From JBOGTC01 sp050692055 (lineage in GTDB: Bacteria > Chloroflexota > Limnocylindria > QHBO01): 25,137 nucleotides of DNA. Shown here in pieces: positions 20,567-25,137 of this stretch. Numbering within the stretch: the first letter of the stretch is position 1; the number at the start of each line of letters is the position of its first letter. The notes under the pieces are model-generated. The model was not told the DNA's origin. It made no database searches and saw only the letters and a program-made list of their open reading frames with translations. The DNA lies in assembly GCA_050692055.1 (NCBI GenBank), contig JBOGTC010000045.1, forward strand, positions 1-25,137, read 5' to 3'. The position numbers and the translations under genes were made by a program.

Positions 20567-21320
20567 GTCCCGCCACCTCGCCGGCGAGCTCGCGATAGGC
20601 GTCCGCCCCGCGAGAGGCGGGATCGTACAGCGCGATGGGCAGCCCATGGCTGGGAGCTTCGGACAGACGTACACTCCGAGGCACGACCGTGGTGAAGACG
20701 GTCCCGTTCATGTGCCGCCGCACCTCGTCGGCGACCTGCGCCGACAGCTTGGTGCGCGCGTCGTACATGGTCAGCAGCACCCCGTCGATCTCGAGACGAG
20801 GGTTGAGGCTCTCGCGCACGCGACGGATCGTGTTCACCAGCTGGCTCAGGCCCTCCAGCGCGTAGTACTCGGTCTGGATCGGAATCAGTACCCCATCTGC
20901 CGCCGTGAGCGCGTTCACGGTCAGCAGCCCCAGCGAGGGCGGACAGTCGATGAGGACGCGCTCGTAACGACCGTTCAGGCCTGCCAGGCTGGCCGCGAGA
21001 CGCCGCTCGCGCGCCGGCACGCCAACCAGCTCCACCTCCGCGCCGGAGAGCGCCGGCGCCGAGGGTATGAGATCGAGGCCGTCGAGCATCGTGCCGATCA
21101 CCAGCTCGCCGATGGCGACGCGATCGACGAGGCCATCGTAGCTCGATCGATCGAGCGTCCGACGATCGACACCCAGGCCGCTCGTGGCGTTGCCTTGTGG
21201 GTCGAGATCGATGACGAGAGTGGAAAGACCGGAGAGGGCGAGGTAGGCACCCAAGTTGACCACCGTGGTGGTCTTGCCGACGCCGCCCTTCTGGTTGGTG
21301 CACGCGGTGACTCGGACCAC
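20559..21320 (-). CDS. parA: Chromosome partitioning ATPase ParA (Soj)
   Basis: ParA is a deviant Walker A ATPase that positions ParB-parS complexes. The 253-residue protein has KGGVGKTTT (11-19) with the signature lysine, the DLDPQGNATSGLG switch and the LIDCPPSLGLLTVNAL Walker B-like region. It lacks the long N-terminal helix-turn-helix of plasmid ParA proteins, as expected for the chromosomal type. The start is GTG 21320 with GGAG 5 bases upstream. It heads the parA-parB-gyrB-DUF4287-thioesterase-gyrA cluster, with a -10 at 21355-21360. Confidence 0.96.
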   Translation of the reverse strand: MVRVTACTNQKGGVGKTTTVVNLGAYLALSGLSTLVIDLDPQGNATSGLGVDRRTLDRSSYDGLVDRVAIGELVIGTMLDGLDLIPSAPALSGAEVELVGVPARERRLAASLAGLNGRYERVLIDCPPSLGLLTVNALTAADGVLIPIQTEYYALEGLSQLVNTIRRVRESLNPRLEIDGVLLTMYDARTKLSAQVADEVRRHMNGTVFTTVVPRSVRLSEAPSHGLPIALYDPASRGADAYRELAGEVAGRG

Positions 21321-21354
21321 GAACGCTCCGCTGCGAGTTCAGATGGGCAGCCCA

Positions 21355-21360
21355 ATTCTA
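21355..21360 (-). promoter_or_regulatory. -10 element of the parA-gyrA cluster
   Basis: The minus strand reads TAGAATTGGGC here, 35 bases before the parA GTG, leaving a leader that carries GGAG. It resembles the prs promoter. No clear -35 was identified. Confidence 0.45.
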
Positions 21361-21442
21361 CCAGTTTCGGCGCTTACCGGCCCGTTACGCGACGCTTACT
21401 GAGCCACCCGGCCGCTGGTGCCTGATGGTGCCCCCCGTTCAG

Positions 21443-21451
21443 TTATCCACC
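21443..21451 (+). other. DnaA-box-like nonamer
   Basis: TTATCCACC matches the DnaA box consensus TTATCCACA at 8 of 9 positions. It stands 16 bases from the parS-like site. A single box does not make an origin; no cluster of boxes or AT-rich unwinding element was seen. Confidence 0.4.
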
Positions 21452-21459
21452 CTCCGCGC

Positions 21460-22065
21460 ATGGCCTATGTTTCACGGGAAACATGGCCCGAAAGGGCCCT
21501 ACGGCGAATCAGCCGGCGCTCGTATACTTTTCAACGTGAGAGCCACGCCACCCGGAGATCCCGCGCAATCACGTACCTGAGCCCGCTCTTCGCCATCGTC
21601 ACCGGGGTCGTGCACGCCGGCCTGGCCCCGGTCATTGTCATCGGCGGCGTGAAGCCGAACCTCGTCCTCGTCGCGGTCGTCCTGGTGACATGCCTCTATG
21701 GCTTCCTGCCCGGCATCACGTGGGCCTTCGCCGCCGGCCTTACCGCCAACCTCCTCGTGGGCGAGCCCCTTGGCAGTGTTCCGCTCGCCATGCTCATCGT
21801 CGCCGCGCTCGTGGCGGGCGGCGGCCGTCTCTTCGGCGGCCTGGTGTGGGTCTATCCGATCCTGGCGGCTTTCGCGGGCTCCGTCCTCGCCGACGTCCTC
21901 GGTCTCGCGCTCTTCAGCATCGTCGCCGAGCCGGTGCGGGCGGGGGTTCCGCTCCAGCTCATCCTGCCGGCGGCAACGCTGAATGCAGCGATCGCCGCCC
22001 TCCTGCTCTACCCGGCGCGCGCGTTGACCCAACGCTTCGTGCCGGAGGAATCGGGCGCCTGGTGA
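21460..22065 (+). CDS. mreD: Rod shape-determining membrane protein MreD (start uncertain)
   Basis: MreD is an integral membrane part of the elongasome. From about position 21580 the product is a run of five to six hydrophobic segments, such as VIVIGGVKPNLVLVAVVLVTCLYGFLP and ANLLVGEPLGSVPLAMLIVAALVAGGG. These include the GGVKPNLVLV pattern and the size (about 165 residues) of MreD. The ATG at 21460 is the nearest standard start in frame but adds an Arg-rich, non-membrane N-terminus encoded across the parS site. TATACT at 21523-21528 suggests transcription begins after it, so a later or unusual start is likely (in-frame GTG at 21610, or a rare CTG near 21578). mrdA begins 4 bases after the stop. 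mreB and mreC are not upstream. Confidence 0.75.
   Translation: MAYVSRETWPERALRRISRRSYTFQRESHATRRSRAITYLSPLFAIVTGVVHAGLAPVIVIGGVKPNLVLVAVVLVTCLYGFLPGITWAFAAGLTANLLVGEPLGSVPLAMLIVAALVAGGGRLFGGLVWVYPILAAFAGSVLADVLGLALFSIVAEPVRAGVPLQLILPAATLNAAIAALLLYPARALTQRFVPEESGAW
21468..21483 (+). other. parS-like centromere site
   Basis: TGTTTCACGGGAAACA differs from the bacterial parS consensus TGTTTCACGTGAAACA at one central position. The arms ATGTTTC and GAAACAT pair perfectly. ParB would bind here. The neighbouring parAB operon supports the call. It lies in the divergent region, inside the longest possible mreD reading. Confidence 0.85.
21523..21528 (+). promoter_or_regulatory. -10 element of the mreD-mrdA-rodA cluster
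   Basis: TATACT is a strong -10 match, with a predicted start near 21535, immediately before a GTG at 21536. That GTG opens a 14-codon frame ending in TGA, not mreD. No convincing -35 is present. Confidence 0.45.
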
Positions 22066-22069
22066 TGCG

Positions 22070-23983
22070 ATGGCCGACCTGAACGAAGGCCGCCTCGATC
22101 TACCGCGTAGCCGTCCGCGGTTCATCGCCTTTGGGGTGGTCGCCACCCTGCTGCTCGGCGTCCTGGGCGGCAGGCTCTTTCAGCTGCAGATCGTCAGCGG
22201 CGAGCTGTATGCCGGCCGCACGGCTGCCGCCCGCACCGTCGAGGTGCCGATCCCCGCGCCACGGGGGCTGATCTTCGACCGCATCGGACGCCCGGTCGCA
22301 GTCAACGTGCCGTCCTGGAGCATCAAGGTCCGGCCGGCGGATCTGCCGGAGCGGGATCGCGGTCGGGTCCTCGGACGCGTGGCCGAGCTTGCCGGCGCGG
22401 ATGCAGCAACGCTGGCAGCGCGCCTCGATGCCTTCCAAGGCTCACCGTACGACCTCGTCCCCATTGAGCGCGGCGTGAGCCGGCAGGCCGCCCTCCTGCT
22501 GACGGAGGCCGGCGAGCGGCTGCCGGGGATCGTCGTCGAGGTCGAGCCCATCCGCCAGTATCTCGATGAGACTGGCGCCGCCACTGGGCCGCTGTTGTCC
22601 CACCTGCTCGGCTACACCGGGCCGGTCTCTCGAGATCAGCTTCCGACGCTGCAGGAAGACGGCTACCTGCGGGACGACGTCATTGGCAAGGCCGGCGTGG
22701 AGGCCTCGTTCGAGGATGAGCTGCGCGGCGAATACGGGACGCAGCTCGTCGAGCGCGACGCGTCTGGCCGCCTGGTCAAGGTGATCGAGACGCTGCGCGA
22801 GCCGGAGCCGGGCACGAACCTCATGCTGACCATCGATGCAGAGACTCAGCGGCTGGCGGAGCAGGCGCTCATCTGGGGTATGGAGGCGGCCGACGTGAGC
22901 CAGGGCGTGACGATCGTCATGAACCCCCAGACCGGCGAGATCCTGGCCATGGTCTCACTGCCCGCCTATGACAACAACAAGTTCGCCTCGGGGATCTCGG
23001 CCGAGGACTACAGCATCTACCTCGCCGATCCGGACAAGCCGCTGCGCAATCACGCCATCACCGATATCTACCCGCCGGGTTCGACCTACAAGCTGGTGAC
23101 CGCGCTGGCTGCCCTGGAGGAGGGCGTCACCGACCCCGCCCAGCGCTGGCCGACGTACGGTTGCTACCAGATTCCGGGGGCGCCGGAGGGTGAGTGCCTG
23201 TATGACTGGAACCGGCAGGGCTTCGGCCCGCTGGACATCGTCGACGCCTTCGCGAAGAGCTCCGACACCTTCTTCTACCAGATGGCGATCAACGTGGGGA
23301 TCGATCCGCTGGCCGAGTGGGCAGCGGAGCTTGGCTACGGCCGCCTCAGCGGCATCCGCCTTCCGGGCGAGGAGCCCGGAATCATCGCCAGCACCGACTG
23401 GGCGCGGCAGCAGGGTCGCGCCGGCGTGTTCACCGGCGAGGTGGCGCAGGCCGGCATCGGCCAGAATGTCATTGCCGTCACGCCGCTGCAGGTTCTGAAC
23501 TCCTATGCAGCTGTGGCGAACGGCGGCAACCTGATGCGGCCGATGATCGTGCGCGGCGAGACGGACGTGTCCGGTGAGCTCGTCGCGCCCTACGAGCCCG
23601 AAGTGCTCGACACCGTCGATGCCGATCCCGCCCACCTGCAGACGCTGCGCATCGGCGCGCGAGAGGTCATCACCTCCGGACACGCGTACAACATCAGGGA
23701 CCTCGACCTGCCCGGCGCGCTCTCGGGCAAGACCGGTACGGCGGAGTTCGGCGAGCTCACGCCCGGCGGGACGCTCCCCTTCCACTCCTGGTTCGTCGCC
23801 TACCTGCCGAGCAGCACCGGAGCGACCGACGCGGAGCTCGCCGTCGTCTCGTTCAACTACTCGGCCGTCGTGCCCGGCAACGTATCGGCCGAGGTGGTGA
23901 AGTATTTCCTCCAGCTGCACTTCGAACTCGACCAGGACCTGCGGCTGGACCCGAACGACTTCAGCCTTGTGACGGCGAACTGA
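22070..23983 (+). CDS. mrdA: Penicillin-binding protein 2 (elongasome transpeptidase)
   Basis: PBP2 crosslinks peptidoglycan during cell elongation together with RodA. The 637-residue class B PBP has an N-terminal membrane anchor (about 18-40), then the dimerisation/pedestal region with PAPRGLIFDRIGRPVAVNVP (62-81). The transpeptidase domain has catalytic Ser338 in GSTYK, the SxD-type second motif Ser397-Ser-Asp399 as in other PBP2 proteins, and KTGTAEF starting at Lys554. The ATG at 22070 is 4 bases after the mreD stop, and rodA starts 3 bases after its own stop. The arrangement and motifs make PBP2 more likely than a sporulation or septal PBP. Confidence 0.95.
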   Translation: MADLNEGRLDLPRSRPRFIAFGVVATLLLGVLGGRLFQLQIVSGELYAGRTAAARTVEVPIPAPRGLIFDRIGRPVAVNVPSWSIKVRPADLPERDRGRVLGRVAELAGADAATLAARLDAFQGSPYDLVPIERGVSRQAALLLTEAGERLPGIVVEVEPIRQYLDETGAATGPLLSHLLGYTGPVSRDQLPTLQEDGYLRDDVIGKAGVEASFEDELRGEYGTQLVERDASGRLVKVIETLREPEPGTNLMLTIDAETQRLAEQALIWGMEAADVSQGVTIVMNPQTGEILAMVSLPAYDNNKFASGISAEDYSIYLADPDKPLRNHAITDIYPPGSTYKLVTALAALEEGVTDPAQRWPTYGCYQIPGAPEGECLYDWNRQGFGPLDIVDAFAKSSDTFFYQMAINVGIDPLAEWAAELGYGRLSGIRLPGEEPGIIASTDWARQQGRAGVFTGEVAQAGIGQNVIAVTPLQVLNSYAAVANGGNLMRPMIVRGETDVSGELVAPYEPEVLDTVDADPAHLQTLRIGAREVITSGHAYNIRDLDLPGALSGKTGTAEFGELTPGGTLPFHSWFVAYLPSSTGATDAELAVVSFNYSAVVPGNVSAEVVKYFLQLHFELDQDLRLDPNDFSLVTAN

Positions 23984-23986
23984 CCG

Positions 23987-25123
23987 ATGGGTGTCGCAAC
24001 AACAACCTTTGTTGCATCGGTCAAAGGCCGCGAGTGGCGGTACTTCGACGTCCAGCTCTTTCTGTATGTCGCCCTGCTCATCGGCTTCGGAGTGCTCATG
24101 GGCTACTCAGCTTCCTACAACGATGCGTCCGTCGCCGGCGGACTGTCGCAGACGGTGAAGACGCTCATCTGGGCCTGCATCGGCCTCACCATCTTCTTCG
24201 TCGCGGCCAGTATCGACTACCACTGGCTGCAGACGCTCACCGCGCCGATCTACCTGGTGGTGCTCGGCCTGCTGACCTTGACCATGCTGGTCGGCACGAA
24301 CCTGTTCGGGGCGCAGATGTCGGTCACGGTGGCGGGCCTCGATTTCCAGTTCAGCGAGGTGGGCAAGGTCCTGATGATCGTCGTCCTCGCCACGTTCCTC
24401 ACCGGGCGCCGGGAGCGGATCGGCCGCCTCTCGACGATCGTCATCGCGGCGCTGCTGATGGCGGCTCCCACCTTCCTGGTTTTCCGCCAGCCCGACCTCG
24501 GTACCGCGCTCGTCTTTGTCGCCATCCTGGTCGGCATGCTGTTCATCAGCGGCGCCAGCCTGGGCTGGATGGGGCTCATCGCGGGAGGCGCCATCGCGGC
24601 TGCGCCGGTCGTGGTCAGCTTGCTTCACGACTACCAGCGCCAGCGCCTGTTCTGCTTCCTCGACCCGTCTGCCGACCCGCAGGGTGCCTGCTTCCAGCTG
24701 ATCCAGGCGCTCAACGCCGTCGGATCCGGCGGCTGGTTGGGGAGGGGCCTCACCGTGGGAGGAGAGGGGCAGCGCGGCTACATCCCGGTGCAGTCGACCG
24801 ACTTCATCTTCACGGTGGTGGCAGAGGATCTCGGCTTCGTGGGCGGGATGGTGGTCCTCGTCATCTTCGCCCTGCTCGTGTCGCGCATCTTGGTCATCGG
24901 CTGGCAGGCGCAGGACGCCCTGGGGATGATGATCGCGGCGGGACTGGCCAGCATGATCCTGTTCCAGCTGCTGGTGAACGTGGGGATGGTGATCGGGATC
25001 ATGCCGGTGACCGGCATCCCGCTGCCATTCGTCACGTACGGCGGCTCATCGCTGATCAGCCTCATGTTCGGAATGGGCATCCTGCAATCGATCAGGATGC
25101 GGTCGCACAAGCCCGACCTGTAG
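23987..25123 (+). CDS. rodA: Rod shape-determining glycosyltransferase RodA (SEDS family)
   Basis: RodA polymerises glycan strands from lipid II beside PBP2. The 378-residue protein has about ten hydrophobic segments and the SEDS signature MPVTGIPLPFVTYGGSSLI near the C-terminus. FRQPDLGTALVFVAI contains the conserved region with the catalytic-type Asp of the family. VQSTDFIFTVVAEDLGFVGG is also typical. It starts at ATG 23987, 3 bases after the mrdA stop, so the two subunits are coupled. Only 14 bases follow its TAG in the window. Confidence 0.95.
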   Translation: MGVATTTFVASVKGREWRYFDVQLFLYVALLIGFGVLMGYSASYNDASVAGGLSQTVKTLIWACIGLTIFFVAASIDYHWLQTLTAPIYLVVLGLLTLTMLVGTNLFGAQMSVTVAGLDFQFSEVGKVLMIVVLATFLTGRRERIGRLSTIVIAALLMAAPTFLVFRQPDLGTALVFVAILVGMLFISGASLGWMGLIAGGAIAAAPVVVSLLHDYQRQRLFCFLDPSADPQGACFQLIQALNAVGSGGWLGRGLTVGGEGQRGYIPVQSTDFIFTVVAEDLGFVGGMVVLVIFALLVSRILVIGWQAQDALGMMIAAGLASMILFQLLVNVGMVIGIMPVTGIPLPFVTYGGSSLISLMFGMGILQSIRMRSHKPDL

Positions 25124-25137
25124 GCGCGAGCTTGTCC

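Noticed and set aside
20567..20674. Longer ParB start inside parA
   Set aside because: The extra residues do not resemble ParB; GTG at 20566 has a good ribosome-binding site and the RSFGLGRGLDALIPS start.

Overview
This is a dense stretch of GC-rich bacterial chromosome (roughly two thirds G+C by eye, not counted) made almost entirely of core genes. The gene set and order best fit a Chloroflexota-like lineage, possibly Limnocylindria-type. The pointers are the secA / prfB / ftsE / ftsX / S41 protease / smpB / ssrA order, a zinc-ribbon class III cyclase fused to an AAA+ ATPase, a divergent PRPP synthetase, frequent GTG/TTG starts and several very short leaders. This placement is inference; no rRNA or other taxonomic marker lies in the window.

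Region 1 (1-10517, minus strand; transcription runs right to left): prs, a class III cyclase-like protein, secA, a small cysteine-rich protein, prfB (with a programmed +1 frameshift), ftsE, ftsX, an S41 C-terminal processing protease, a candidate 13-codon micro-ORF with its own promoter and terminator, smpB, and the 5' part of ssrA (tmRNA), which runs off the left edge. It joins nucleotide supply, protein export, translation termination, divisome/peptidoglycan control and ribosome rescue.

Region 2 (10518-14287): a divergent promoter region, then on the plus strand a 1109-residue zinc ribbon / cyclase / AAA+ / helical-repeat protein, followed by a 255-base convergent gap with overlapping inverted repeats and no convincing gene.

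Region 3 (14288-21320, minus strand): parA, parB, gyrB, a DUF4287 protein, a hotdog thioesterase and gyrA, tightly packed. parA/parB and parB/gyrB overlap, so chromosome segregation and supercoiling genes appear to be co-expressed.

Region 4 (21321-25137): a divergent region with a near-consensus parS site, a DnaA-box-like nonamer and -10 elements facing both ways. The plus-strand elongasome genes mreD, mrdA (PBP2) and rodA follow; mreB and mreC are not present.

The main points for a second look are the micro-ORF unit between the protease and smpB, the eight-cysteine protein coupled to prfB, the parS/DnaA-box region with the par-gyrase operon, the divergent Prs active-site motifs, the natural Leu/Glu pair in the GyrA quinolone region, and the recurrent short-leader promoters.
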